Positions 16,266 through 23,790 are shown, numbered from the stretch's first letter. The stretch is 24,367 nucleotides of DNA from a virus (IMGVR_UViG_3300037502_002605:1-24367); one strand, 5' to 3'. Notes: generated from the letters alone by a model not told the origin. Numbers and translations: made by a program.

Positions 16266-16739
16266 CTAATCTATATATTCCCAATTAATCTTGTATAGAC
16301 CGTCTTTCTTTACAACAAACTCTTCACCACATTTTAAACAATAATGACAGTTGTCACCAAGGATGTTCACTTTACTGTCTCTGCACAGTGGACACTTATC
16401 AAAATCTGGCTTATCATCAGATATCTTTATAAACTTTTTATCATCATTAATTCTCTTACCGATAGCCCTACCAAATTTTTCACAAGACTTCTTTACAGTT
16501 GAGTTGCTGATGCCAAGCTCTTTTGATATTTTATATCTATCAACGCCATTCATGTCACGTTCTGCGATGATTTTTCTAAAATAATCATTAAACCTTCTGT
16601 TTACTTTATTTTCTTTTTTTAAAGACAAGAGTAGTAATGTAACTTGCTTATACGTTACATTGTTGTTATGAATTATCTCTTCTAATTCAAAGCCTTTCCT
16701 GTACATATTTATGATACTTTTTTCTTTATCTTTATCCAA
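16266..16739 (-). CDS. HTH / zinc-ribbon DNA-binding protein, putative regulator
   Basis: 157 aa from TTG 16739, which follows AAGGAGGTGG. Residues about 5-45 and 68-90 are helix-turn-helix-like; the second (YKISKELGISNSTVKKSCEKFG) is a clear example. Cys116-x2-Cys119 and Cys134-x2-Cys137 form a C-terminal zinc ribbon. A double HTH plus zinc ribbon suggests a transcription factor or a DNA-binding accessory. It is the leader gene of the thyA-DHFR-clpP-HIT-tdk operon, directly after promoter 16765, so it could control middle or late transcription. Its target is unknown. Confidence 0.75.
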   Translation of the reverse strand: MDKDKEKSIINMYRKGFELEEIIHNNNVTYKQVTLLLLSLKKENKVNRRFNDYFRKIIAERDMNGVDRYKISKELGISNSTVKKSCEKFGRAIGKRINDDKKFIKISDDKPDFDKCPLCRDSKVNILGDNCHYCLKCGEEFVVKKDGLYKINWEYID

Positions 16740-16764
16740 TAGCCCACCTCCTTATTATAATAAT

Positions 16765-16793
16765 ATTATACCATTATTTTTTACTTATGTCAA
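16765..16793 (-). promoter_or_regulatory. Sigma-A-type promoter for the nucleotide operon
   Basis: TTGACA (16793-16788), 17-bp spacer, TATAAT (16770-16765), with TGG before the -10. Spacer content is TAAGTAAAAAATAATGG, almost identical to the promoter at 19862. The predicted start is near 16758, a very short leader before AAGGAGGTGG. Confidence 0.9.
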
Positions 16794-16800
16794 CATATTA

Positions 16801-16830
16801 TAAAAATAAAAACCATCGTAAGATGGCTTT
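16801..16830 (-). terminator. Rho-independent terminator upstream of the nucleotide operon
   Basis: On the - strand AAAGCCATC (16830-16822) pairs with GATGGTTTT (16817-16809), with loop TTAC and one G-T pair, and continues into TTTATTTTTA. It closes the operon that ends at 16836. The next promoter begins only about 10 bp later. Confidence 0.88.
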
Positions 16831-16835
16831 ATAGT

Positions 16836-17078
16836 CTAAATTGTGTAATAGCCCACGATTTTTACATCTGGTGAAAATTTATGGGTTAAATCTTCATTAT
16901 AAGTTGATTTAATGTACTCTATTTTTTTCTCCATATTTTCTAATGGGTTAACAATGGTTTCTGGTTTCGGGTAACCTTTGATACTAACATAGATAAAAAA
17001 TAATTCTGCATCACTCTCATTGACTGTATTATCATATCTTTCTAATAATTCTGTTAGTGTACTAATCTTTTTATCCAA
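16836..17078 (-). CDS. Small phage protein, unknown function (80 aa)
   Basis: Candidate starts are TTG 17087 and TTG 17078. The second (MDKKISTLTELLERY) has GAAAGAG about 12 nt upstream and is preferred, though weakly supported. The coding region overlaps the end of the 52-aa gene before it. It has an N-terminal helix, an acidic centre, and the end KIEYIKSTYNEDLTHKF..DVKIVGYY, a pattern seen in small hypothetical genes of many Bacillota phages. It is the last gene before the terminator at 16801. No function is assigned. Confidence 0.6.
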   Translation of the reverse strand: MDKKISTLTELLERYDNTVNESDAELFFIYVSIKGYPKPETIVNPLENMEKKIEYIKSTYNEDLTHKFSPDVKIVGYYTI

Positions 17079-17229
17079 TATCTTCAACTCTTTCTATTTT
17101 TATTTTATAAATACCACGAATAGTCCAAAAATCAACAAACTTCTTAATATCTTTATCGTTAAGCTTATATTTTTTATAATTGTAATCGTTTTTGAAGAAT
17201 TTAATCTTAACAAGATATTGATGATTAAT
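17071..17229 (-). CDS. 52-aa gene with a probable ATT start codon, unknown function
   Basis: The frame runs from a TAG at 17244-17242 to a TAA at 17073-17071 and holds no in-frame ATG, GTG or TTG. A perfect AGGAGG (17243-17238) lies 8 nt before ATT 17229, and coding begins (M)NHQYLVKIKFFKNDYNYKKY. The later part reads FVDFWTIRGIYKIKIERVED. The mix of Lys and aromatic residues and a plausible beta-alpha-beta pattern look like real protein. The gene follows the previous stop by 15 nt and overlaps the start of the 80-aa gene, so it fills what would otherwise be the only sizeable gap in the operon. An ATT start is rare; codon content and the ribosome binding site support it. Confidence 0.65.
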   Translation of the reverse strand: MNHQYLVKIKFFKNDYNYKKYKLNDKDIKKFVDFWTIRGIYKIKIERVEDIG

Positions 17230-17244
17230 TTTAAAGACCTCCTA

Positions 17245-17787
17245 TTACTCTGATTTAAAAACTAAATACTTGCCAGACCCGTCAGTATAATCACTATTTT
17301 TTATAACAAAACCCTTTTCGTTGTCATATTTGCCTTCAATAGACTTTAAAACATTGTCTTTTGACTCTAAAATACCGTCATACAACAAACCAACACGTCT
17401 TACACCTAAGATATTACAGCATTTTTCAAAAGCTTTATAATCAAGCATTTGAGAGATATATGTATCATAGGTATCATAAAAAACCAATTCACCATTATAA
17501 TATTTGCAATAATAAACAATACCTTTTACCATATTTTCTTTATTAATGTTATCTTCAACCCATTTAAAAACCTCATCATTAATTTCTAAATTTTGGTTGC
17601 TAATTTCTGTATCTTCTGGGTAAGCATAGATAAAGTCTGTTTTCTCGTCGTTTTTCATTAATGTTAAAATGAAACTTTTCCCTTCGACATTATCAACAAC
17701 TTCAACAACACTACTTGGTTTAAAAAATTTATTTAGTTTATTTAATGAAAACTCTTTCACAAAATTGTTGTATCTTAATTTATTCAT
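17245..17787 (-). CDS. RNA ligase-like protein lacking the catalytic lysine (180 aa)
   Basis: Start ATG 17787 follows GGTGGTGAT; a longer frame to 17826 lies within the upstream gene. The layout resembles the nucleotidyltransferase domain of RNA ligases. The motif I position reads VVDNVEGKSF (residues 30-39; family EKxDG), with Asn33 where the adenylated Lys should be. NGELVFYDTYDTY follows in the place of motif III. Then comes the segment GVRRVGLLYDGIL, like the family's Vp.LydG. Motif IV reads EKGFVIK (family EGxVxK), and the end KYLVFK stands for motif V. This is a likely inactive relative of the RNA ligase encoded at 20886, inferred by eye. It overlaps the upstream gene by 8 nt. Confidence 0.5.
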   Translation of the reverse strand: MNKLRYNNFVKEFSLNKLNKFFKPSSVVEVVDNVEGKSFILTLMKNDEKTDFIYAYPEDTEISNQNLEINDEVFKWVEDNINKENMVKGIVYYCKYYNGELVFYDTYDTYISQMLDYKAFEKCCNILGVRRVGLLYDGILESKDNVLKSIEGKYDNEKGFVIKNSDYTDGSGKYLVFKSE

Positions 17788-18130
17788 ACTTGACATCACC
17801 ACCAAAATAGCTAACTGAATTATCAAACTTCAGTTGTTTGTCAGTTTTCAAAATAGTTTTAATAACCATGCTATTTAAAATACGTTTTTCTTCTAAACTA
17901 GATTCAACATATAAAAAATCAAATTGACCTAACTTCTGATTTAAATCACTTAGTGGTAACAACTCAATTGTATCGTCAGAAAACTGGGCTACATTATTTG
18001 TTTCGTACTGTAAATCATACCCTTTTTCAATACGTGATTCAACATTTTGGCTAAACATTTTATTTGCGTTAGATGTACTTTTTAGATTTTTATCGTCATA
18101 TACGATACCTACTCGACCTTTTCCAATCAT
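17780..18130 (-). CDS. 116-aa phage protein with a degenerate ATPase-like segment
   Basis: ATG 18130 follows AAAGGAG, 3 nt after the P-loop gene's stop. Residues about 50-95 (FSDDTIELLPLS, a short loop with LGQFDFLYVE, then an acidic and hydrophobic helix) resemble the strand and Walker B region of terminase-like ATPases, with VES in place of VDE. The same pattern is in the 115-aa protein at 3818. There is no P-loop. Immediately upstream is a gene with a P-loop (18134-18529), so the pair may be two parts of one ancestral ATPase or may form a complex. Uncertain. Confidence 0.5.
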   Translation of the reverse strand: MIGKGRVGIVYDDKNLKSTSNANKMFSQNVESRIEKGYDLQYETNNVAQFSDDTIELLPLSDLNQKLGQFDFLYVESSLEEKRILNSMVIKTILKTDKQLKFDNSVSYFGGDVKYE

Positions 18131-18133
18131 TAT

Positions 18134-18529
18134 TTATTCTCCTTTATAATTAAATCCACCACGGATTTTAATTCCTTCAAACTTTAAATATTCTACCTCT
18201 TCTTTATCGATTGACTCTTCTATTAAAACGCCATTAGGAAACTTTTTACCAATAATTTCTAGTGTATAACCTTTTTTAAACCTAATAACCTCTACTGGGT
18301 TGGCGTTCCTTTTAATATAGTTATATTCCATTTGAGTACCAACAACAATCGGTAAACACTCTTTTAGCGCCCTCTCGATTAATATATAAGTTTTTCCAAC
18401 ACCTCTATCTTTCTCTGTTGTAGGAATCACTACATTAAATTTTAATAATAATTTAAATAGTAACCTTTTTATAGGTCTTGTTGCTCTGTAATAAAAACTG
18501 TTATAAAAGTCATATGTAAACTTTTTCAT
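18134..18529 (-). CDS. 131-aa P-loop protein, terminase/helicase-like
   Basis: ATG 18529 follows AGGAGA. Residues 40-47 are KDRGVGKT, a Walker A of the GRGSGKS kind found in phage terminases but missing the first Gly. A helix (YILIERALKE) and strand (PIVVGT) follow. Residues 98-106 (PNGVLIEES) are Walker B-like, with Ile-Glu-Glu in place of Asp-Glu. The end KIRGGFNYKG resembles the RG loop of terminases. It lacks the nuclease and most of the motor domain, so it may be a small ATP-binding regulator. It lies between DNA ligase and the 116-aa gene in one operon. Confidence 0.6.
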   Translation of the reverse strand: MKKFTYDFYNSFYYRATRPIKRLLFKLLLKFNVVIPTTEKDRGVGKTYILIERALKECLPIVVGTQMEYNYIKRNANPVEVIRFKKGYTLEIIGKKFPNGVLIEESIDKEEVEYLKFEGIKIRGGFNYKGE

Positions 18530-18538
18530 TGTCTTCTC

Positions 18539-19831
18539 CTATTCATATCGAATGTCTTCGACAGTTTTATCGTCTCTAACGCATTTAAAGATAGGGAATC
18601 TTAAAGATTTTTTGTTTGTTTTTTCATCGGTACTCTCTTCAAAATACTGTACTTCGATTACGTGACCAATAATTTCTTTTGGGTTCTCCCAGAAATAATT
18701 TCGTTCACTATCTTTAAACCCAGAGCCTACTTTAACTAGATTATCTTTATATTTAACTTGTACAGCACCTAGTGTTCCCTCATACTTGCCAAAGCCTTCC
18801 TCAAGTGCAACAACCTGTAAATCAGCGCTGTTCATTTCTTTAACTTTTAACAAATCTTTCGTTCTCTTGTTTTTGTAAATACCATTAGCTGTATTAACCA
18901 TAATGCCTTCATATCCTTCTTTAATTGCATCGTTTGACATAGAAATAATCTTCTCTTTGTCTTCACCAGAATATAATAATGGTAAAAGTCTAACAAGTTT
19001 TGTTTCATATTTAACTTTGTTAAAAAGTAATTCAAGAGAGTTACGTCTCTGTTCATAATTTTTTAGAGATTGACCGTCTTTAAATTCTTTTAGTGGTAAC
19101 ATATCAAAAACAAAGTAGTTTAAACCTTTCTTCTCTCCGTCTTTTCGCACCTCTTTTTGTGTTGCACGAAAAAGCTCTTCCGTCGTTTCTTTCCCAACAG
19201 ACTCTTTGAGAATCTCTCCATCAAAAATGTAATTATTAGGCATAACAAAATTTAATTCATGTGCAAGTTCGGTTAAGCCTTCGATTTGCTGACCTGTACG
19301 TGTAAAAAATTCTACTTTGTCGTCTTGTTTTACTGCGACACATCGGTTACCATCAAGTTTAATTGTTAAATAAAATTTTCCATTAACAGTGTCTTTCTTT
19401 TTGTGAAAAGATTCTGCCAGCATAACAGAGAATTCTGGAATTGTGCCATTCCCATAAACTTTGTTAATTGTTTTACTTGTAATACCAATTTTTAAACTTT
19501 TTGTTACAAGTTTTTTAATAAAATCTTCGTGCCCAACATTTTTAGAAATAAAGTCTTTGACAACTAAAATATCAGAATCCTTACCTGTGTTATTTTCTTT
19601 TAGGTAGTTCATTAGTTCATCTAGGCTGTCAACGGCTTTAAACTTAATGTCACCAGAAACCTCTTTTTTCACTTTGCTTTTAGAGATACCAGTTACAATG
19701 TAGGGGTTGTAAAGAAATTTTAAACAATTTAAAAACTGTTCATTGTCTTTATTCTGTTTTAAAATGTTTTCTTTATCACCCCTACCTGTTGTTGCAGAAA
19801 TACTTTCAAAAATATTAACCAAATTCTCCAT
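18539..19831 (-). CDS. ATP-dependent DNA ligase
   Basis: 430 aa. Start ATG 19831 follows AGAGGTG; the ATG at 19846 is before that site and would add only MRGVL. The adenylation motif is KLDGNR (Lys158). Motif III is YIFDGEIL, motif IV YEGIMVN and motif V DLLKVKE, followed by a C-terminal OB domain ending in RFPIFKCVRDDK. It has an N-terminal helical extension of about 150 residues, as in bacteriophage and archaeal-type ATP ligases. Role: sealing nicks in phage DNA. It is the first gene after promoter 19862 and heads an operon of small P-loop and ligase-like genes. Confidence 0.93.
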   Translation of the reverse strand: MENLVNIFESISATTGRGDKENILKQNKDNEQFLNCLKFLYNPYIVTGISKSKVKKEVSGDIKFKAVDSLDELMNYLKENNTGKDSDILVVKDFISKNVGHEDFIKKLVTKSLKIGITSKTINKVYGNGTIPEFSVMLAESFHKKKDTVNGKFYLTIKLDGNRCVAVKQDDKVEFFTRTGQQIEGLTELAHELNFVMPNNYIFDGEILKESVGKETTEELFRATQKEVRKDGEKKGLNYFVFDMLPLKEFKDGQSLKNYEQRRNSLELLFNKVKYETKLVRLLPLLYSGEDKEKIISMSNDAIKEGYEGIMVNTANGIYKNKRTKDLLKVKEMNSADLQVVALEEGFGKYEGTLGAVQVKYKDNLVKVGSGFKDSERNYFWENPKEIIGHVIEVQYFEESTDEKTNKKSLRFPIFKCVRDDKTVEDIRYE

Positions 19832-19861
19832 TAAAACACCTCTCATTCTTCTAATAATATA

Positions 19862-19890
19862 ATTATATCATTATTTTTTATTTATGTCAA
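19862..19890 (-). promoter_or_regulatory. Sigma-A-type promoter for the DNA ligase operon
   Basis: TTGACA (19890-19885), 17-bp spacer, TATAAT (19867-19862), extended -10 TGA. The spacer AAAAAATAATGA is shared with promoters at 16765 and 24118. The predicted start is about 19855, giving a leader of roughly 24 nt. It lies 4 bp past the stop of the kinase-HD gene, and no terminator separates the two. Confidence 0.9.
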
Positions 19891-19894
19891 ACTT

Positions 19895-20896
19895 TTATTT
19901 TGCGCTTAAATCAGCTTTATGTAAAAATTCCACCATGTCAAAAATATCGTTACCTATTTTCTTTTTCATTTTTTCTTTATTAATTTTAGAATCATATAGC
20001 TTCATATGATTTTGAATTACTGTTGCCACCTTTAATCTAGAATCACTATCGAATCCTAACTTTCTTAAAAGTGTAACAGACATTTGTGCGCTCACATTCT
20101 CATGGTTTCTATAGCTTGCATATCTAGTTTCAACACCATTATGGTTTTTAAATGATTTCGTAAACTCTTTTCCAATATCGTGCAGTAATCCAGACCACAA
20201 CATGACTTCTTTATCATCATTATTGCCTTCATAATTTTCTAAAATATATTCATATGTATAGTATGAGTGTCTGCCAACAGAGAAGGAATGGTGTGAATTA
20301 TCTTGTGGCATATCATAAATTTTCAAAAACTCTTTAAATGTTGATGCTAAAAATCGAAAGATTTCATATTTTTCTCTTCCTAGCATTACAGTCATTCTAA
20401 TCATTTTTGCACCGTTGTCAAGTATTTCTTCGTGACTTTTAGATGGGTCGTCAACAACAACAATCTTGTCCCAACCTTCTTTTTTAGTTGGGATTTGCAT
20501 GTTTTTATACATACGTTCAATTACACGTTCTGGGACTTTTCGTTCACGTAAACTATTATAGTGCAAAACATCTTCATATTGTGTAGCCATATAACAAACA
20601 GTTTTTTGTGTGTCTTTTGGTAGTTTGGAGAGAATAGCTTTCCTATGTTTCTCTTTAATATTTGTTGCGTCATAAATAACATTAAAACCATTATTTAAGT
20701 TGTCTAAAGTCCGTTTGTGCATAATTTTAAATACATCTTGTGGCTCACCTTGGATTGACTTATCGCCAAAAAACTCTTCACGAATTGCATCACTACTAAC
20801 AATAATTGTGTTATCAGCATCTTCTAATAGTTCGTCAGCAAAAGTTGTTTTACCACTTGCTGGTAATCCAACTAGCATAATAAAATTACTCAACAT
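19895..20896 (-). CDS. 5' polynucleotide kinase fused to an HD phosphohydrolase domain
   Basis: 333 aa counting from ATG 20896; ATG 20899 and TTG 20893 are equally plausible after AAGAGGTGAT. N-terminal half: Walker A GLPASGKT (10-17), the kinase Asp region SSDAIREE, YDATN, and the Arg lid RERKVPERVIERM, as in T4-type Pnk and related end-healing kinases. C-terminal half: an HD domain with HHSFSVGRHSYYTYEYI, LLHDIGKE (His239-Asp240), YRNHENVSAQM, VIQNHM and HKADL. Bacterial HD-Pnk enzymes join the same two activities (5' kinase plus 2',3'-cyclic phosphate end healing) in the opposite order. It overlaps the RNA ligase gene by about 11 nt, which supports a joint RNA repair role. Confidence 0.88.
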   Translation of the reverse strand: MLSNFIMLVGLPASGKTTFADELLEDADNTIIVSSDAIREEFFGDKSIQGEPQDVFKIMHKRTLDNLNNGFNVIYDATNIKEKHRKAILSKLPKDTQKTVCYMATQYEDVLHYNSLRERKVPERVIERMYKNMQIPTKKEGWDKIVVVDDPSKSHEEILDNGAKMIRMTVMLGREKYEIFRFLASTFKEFLKIYDMPQDNSHHSFSVGRHSYYTYEYILENYEGNNDDKEVMLWSGLLHDIGKEFTKSFKNHNGVETRYASYRNHENVSAQMSVTLLRKLGFDSDSRLKVATVIQNHMKLYDSKINKEKMKKKIGNDIFDMVEFLHKADLSAK

Positions 20897-22151
20897 CATC
20901 ACCTCTTAAAGATTCTTGTTCTTCAATATCTAGTTTTTCACTAGTGTCTTTGATTATAGATTCTAAAACTTTGAATTCAAAACTTTTGTGCTTGTAAGCT
21001 TTAAAGCTATCCCGATTTTCAATTCTTACAACAACACCCTCTTTAATGTGTGTCATATCAATGGGGTCTAGACCCTCAGACATATCTTCAATATACTCTC
21101 TCAACCATTCACTATCACCATCATAAAAGAATTTAGATAATTCTGGTACGTGCTTAACTCCCCATTTTTCACAATAAATTTTTACCTGCTCCCATGGTAA
21201 GTCAACAACTACACCATCTTCATTTGTGAATGTAATTCTATAAACATAAATATCACTTTCACCATCTTTACATCCGTATGTAAATGTTGTTGTTTCCCCG
21301 TACTTTTTAATAAAGTTTTTATCGTTCATTTTTTTATTATTACATCTCGGCATGATAGGGGAACCTTCTTTTTGAAAGCCAACAACCTCGTAAAAAACGG
21401 AGAATCCTTTAGGTAGCTTACCAACAAAGAAGTTATGCCAAGGTTCTCTAAATTTGTTGTCACCGTAATAACCGCCCTCAAAATCTTCGAGAACAACACG
21501 TCTTGTGCCAGTCACATATTCATATTTTTGTTTAGGTTCAATTTTTAGTAGTCTTTGGATTAAGTTTGGTTTAACCTTCTTTAGAGCATGGCTTGTGCGT
21601 TGTGAGCTACCGTGCATTTTAAGTGTTACATAAAGTAAATCACCTAGTTTAAATTCATTTAAATTATATGCGAATTGACCAGTATCTTTGTGCTGTTCAA
21701 AGAATGGGTATAGATTTTCTTTTGGTTTAGACTTATTTTTATTAGTATTTGTGTTGGCACGTTGTCTAGATACGGGGAAATATTTCTTACAAATTAATTC
21801 TCCCTTTATAGTACCAACTGTATCCCCGACTTCAAAAGCGTCAATATTTGTCAAATAAGATAATGCTTCGATTGGCACATAAATACCATCTGACTTTTCG
21901 CCACGTAAACGAATTGTTTTAATATTTAGCTTTTTGTCATCAAGGTATCCACCGTTTTCACGATTAAGGTTGTTTTCTTTGGCAAAACGTTCACCCAGTT
22001 GTAAGTCTGACGGGAAATAAATACCGATATCTCCAATCTTGATATTCTTACCTACAATTACATCATTACCAAAAAATGTTGCTACGTTTAGTCTGTCAGC
22101 ATTTGTATGCTCTCTTAGTTTTTCTACTTTTACTACATAACCATTGTGCAT
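20886..22151 (-). CDS. RNA ligase with N-terminal OB/tRNA-binding-like domain (DRB0094/Rnl5-like)
   Basis: 421 aa. Adenylation motif Lys178 in LKMHGSS, motif III FYEVVGF (Glu255), motif IV KEGVVVRIE (Glu371) and motif V AYKHKSFEFK are all present, so it should be active. Residues 1-120 form a beta-rich domain (VEKLREHTNADRLNVATF, GDIGIYFPSD) like the tRNA-binding/OB region at the start of the Deinococcus DRB0094-type ligases. It acts on RNA nicks after end healing. ATG 22151 follows AAAGGAG. The stop overlaps the kinase-HD start, so the two are translated together. Likely role: restoring tRNA or other RNA cut by host nucleases. Confidence 0.88.
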   Translation of the reverse strand: MHNGYVVKVEKLREHTNADRLNVATFFGNDVIVGKNIKIGDIGIYFPSDLQLGERFAKENNLNRENGGYLDDKKLNIKTIRLRGEKSDGIYVPIEALSYLTNIDAFEVGDTVGTIKGELICKKYFPVSRQRANTNTNKNKSKPKENLYPFFEQHKDTGQFAYNLNEFKLGDLLYVTLKMHGSSQRTSHALKKVKPNLIQRLLKIEPKQKYEYVTGTRRVVLEDFEGGYYGDNKFREPWHNFFVGKLPKGFSVFYEVVGFQKEGSPIMPRCNNKKMNDKNFIKKYGETTTFTYGCKDGESDIYVYRITFTNEDGVVVDLPWEQVKIYCEKWGVKHVPELSKFFYDGDSEWLREYIEDMSEGLDPIDMTHIKEGVVVRIENRDSFKAYKHKSFEFKVLESIIKDTSEKLDIEEQESLRGDDVE

Positions 22152-22155
22152 GTTT

Positions 22156-22989
22156 TTATTCTCCTTTAAAGTTGTTTAAATTTGGTGTACCCCAAGCATG
22201 AAACCTGTCTTTTTTATCTTCTTTTGCAAACGAATATTCTCTATCACTGATATCTTTTAAGATATTGTAAATACTTTCAAACGAACTTCCTTTGTTATTT
22301 TTTTTGTTATAAGAAACAATTAAAGATACAATACCAACTAAAGCAGGTGTAGCCATAGAAGTTCCAGACATTTCAATATATGTATTGTTTAGGTGAGAGC
22401 TTACGATTTTTTCTGATGGCATCACAAAATCCATATCAAAGCCATAGTTTGAAGTTTTTGATAGCATAAGATTGTCGTCTGTTCCCCCAACAGCTATAGT
22501 AAAATCATATTTTGCCGGATAATCAATCCTTTGTTTACCACTATTACCCACTGCACAAACAATAATCATTCCGTCTTGACTAGCTTTTTTAAGTCTTTGT
22601 TCAACTATTTGTGGCAATTCATTTACTGAACCTAAGCTCAAACATAATATGTCGGCTTTTATGTTTTTCGCATAAGTAATGCCGTCAACAACTTCTGTCA
22701 TTGTGCTTAAGTTATTTTTCTGTATTGAATTAGCCACATAAATATTTGATTCTGGTGCAAAGCTAGTTATAATCCCTGCAACATGTGTGCCATGACCACT
22801 ATTGTCAAAAATCTCTTTTGAGTTTTTCTTGACATTATAAAATCCTTTTATTTTTTCTTTTAAAATCTCATGCTCTGGGTCAACACCACTATCGACAATA
22901 CAGATATTAACTCTCTCGCCTTTTATATCGTATTTTTCCCAAAAGGTTTTTGCACCTAAGATTTCAACCCATTTATTAAAATCATTCAC
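22156..22989 (-). CDS. Intracellular subtilisin-like serine protease (S8)
   Basis: 277 aa. The catalytic triad is complete: Asp33 in IVDSGVD, His66 in NSGHGTHVAGI, Ser211 in SGTSMATPALVG, with oxyanion Asn149 in AVGNSG. The first 28 residues lead straight into the core. There is no signal peptide and no propeptide, so it should act inside the cell. The start is GTG 22989, overlapping the upstream gene by 8 nt, with GGTGAT close by. It sits between a one-helix membrane protein and the RNA ligase. The target is unknown; a host protein, a defence factor or processing of a phage protein are all possible. Confidence 0.93.
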   Translation of the reverse strand: MNDFNKWVEILGAKTFWEKYDIKGERVNICIVDSGVDPEHEILKEKIKGFYNVKKNSKEIFDNSGHGTHVAGIITSFAPESNIYVANSIQKNNLSTMTEVVDGITYAKNIKADILCLSLGSVNELPQIVEQRLKKASQDGMIIVCAVGNSGKQRIDYPAKYDFTIAVGGTDDNLMLSKTSNYGFDMDFVMPSEKIVSSHLNNTYIEMSGTSMATPALVGIVSLIVSYNKKNNKGSSFESIYNILKDISDREYSFAKEDKKDRFHAWGTPNLNNFKGE

Positions 22990-23317
22990 TTAAATCACCA
23001 CTGTCTAACTTTTTGTTGTATTTTGGCTTAGAAAGTTCTTTATTTACTTTTTCTAAAAATTCACTATACTCAAATCTTTCGAGTGCAACACTCTGTATAG
23101 CAATGGATTTCATATCGCTTTTGTATAATTCTTCGATATACTCTACTGCTTGATTTGTCAAAATGTTCAACCTTTCCTTGTAAAAATCTTGAATAATAGC
23201 TTTCCTTTTTTCTGTTTTTCTTAAAGCAATTTCATACATGATAACAACAAGCAATATTGTTATGATACTTGCTATCGTTGCTGGTTCTGTTAAAGATTCA
23301 ATCATTGTTTTAATCAT
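22982..23317 (-). CDS. One-helix membrane protein, unknown function (111 aa)
   Basis: ATG 23317 follows AAGGAGG. Residues about 13-29 are a transmembrane helix (TIASIITILLVVIMYEI), followed by a basic patch RKTEKRK and a mainly helical, charged cytoplasmic tail. It overlaps the subtilisin start by 8 nt, so the two are translationally coupled. The tail has no recognised domain. It could tether the protease or act alone on the host envelope; this is inference from position. Confidence 0.65.
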   Translation of the reverse strand: MIKTMIESLTEPATIASIITILLVVIMYEIALRKTEKRKAIIQDFYKERLNILTNQAVEYIEELYKSDMKSIAIQSVALERFEYSEFLEKVNKELSKPKYNKKLDSGDLSE

Positions 23318-23328
23318 TTATTTCCTCC

Positions 23329-23790
23329 TTATCGTAACTCCCACCAGTAATCAAAAACCTTTTTATAATCACAGCTTTTGCCATTTAACCTACCATTGTA
23401 TTTTCTTACAGCTTTATTTGATATCTTTTTTAGCTTCTTTGAATGACTCTCCCTGTAGAATACTTTAGGATAGTTATGCTTACGTGTACTAACATTTGTC
23501 CAATGTTTATTAGACATAGATTTTAATTTTTCTTTGTGTTTTTTGTTGATAAAATATTTATTTTCTCTTGTTTTTTGTTTAAATGTTTGTTTGTTTTTTG
23601 TCTTATTTTCCTTTAAATAGGACAATTCATGAGAAAGTTCGTTAATTATTTGATTATAGTTCTCTATTTTTACACTAAAATCTCCATCGTTCTTAATCGA
23701 ACCATCACCAAAATCAAAGTTCTGATATTGTAGTGACTCGTAAGCTTTTAGTTCAATCAAGTCTAATTCTAGTTCGGTTTCTCTATTCAT
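23329..23790 (-). CDS. Basic phage protein, unknown function (153 aa)
   Basis: ATG 23790 overlaps the stop of the previous gene, so coupling is likely; ATG 23799 is an alternative three codons upstream, and neither has a strong ribosome binding site. Residues up to about 70 are acidic and helical. The remainder is strongly basic (Lys/Arg/His-rich) and ends KLKKISNKAVRKYNG...DYKKVFDYWWELR, an ending seen in small hypothetical proteins of other Bacillota phages. The basic half suggests nucleic acid binding. No function is assigned. Confidence 0.65.
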   Translation of the reverse strand: MNRETELELDLIELKAYESLQYQNFDFGDGSIKNDGDFSVKIENYNQIINELSHELSYLKENKTKNKQTFKQKTRENKYFINKKHKEKLKSMSNKHWTNVSTRKHNYPKVFYRESHSKKLKKISNKAVRKYNGRLNGKSCDYKKVFDYWWELR

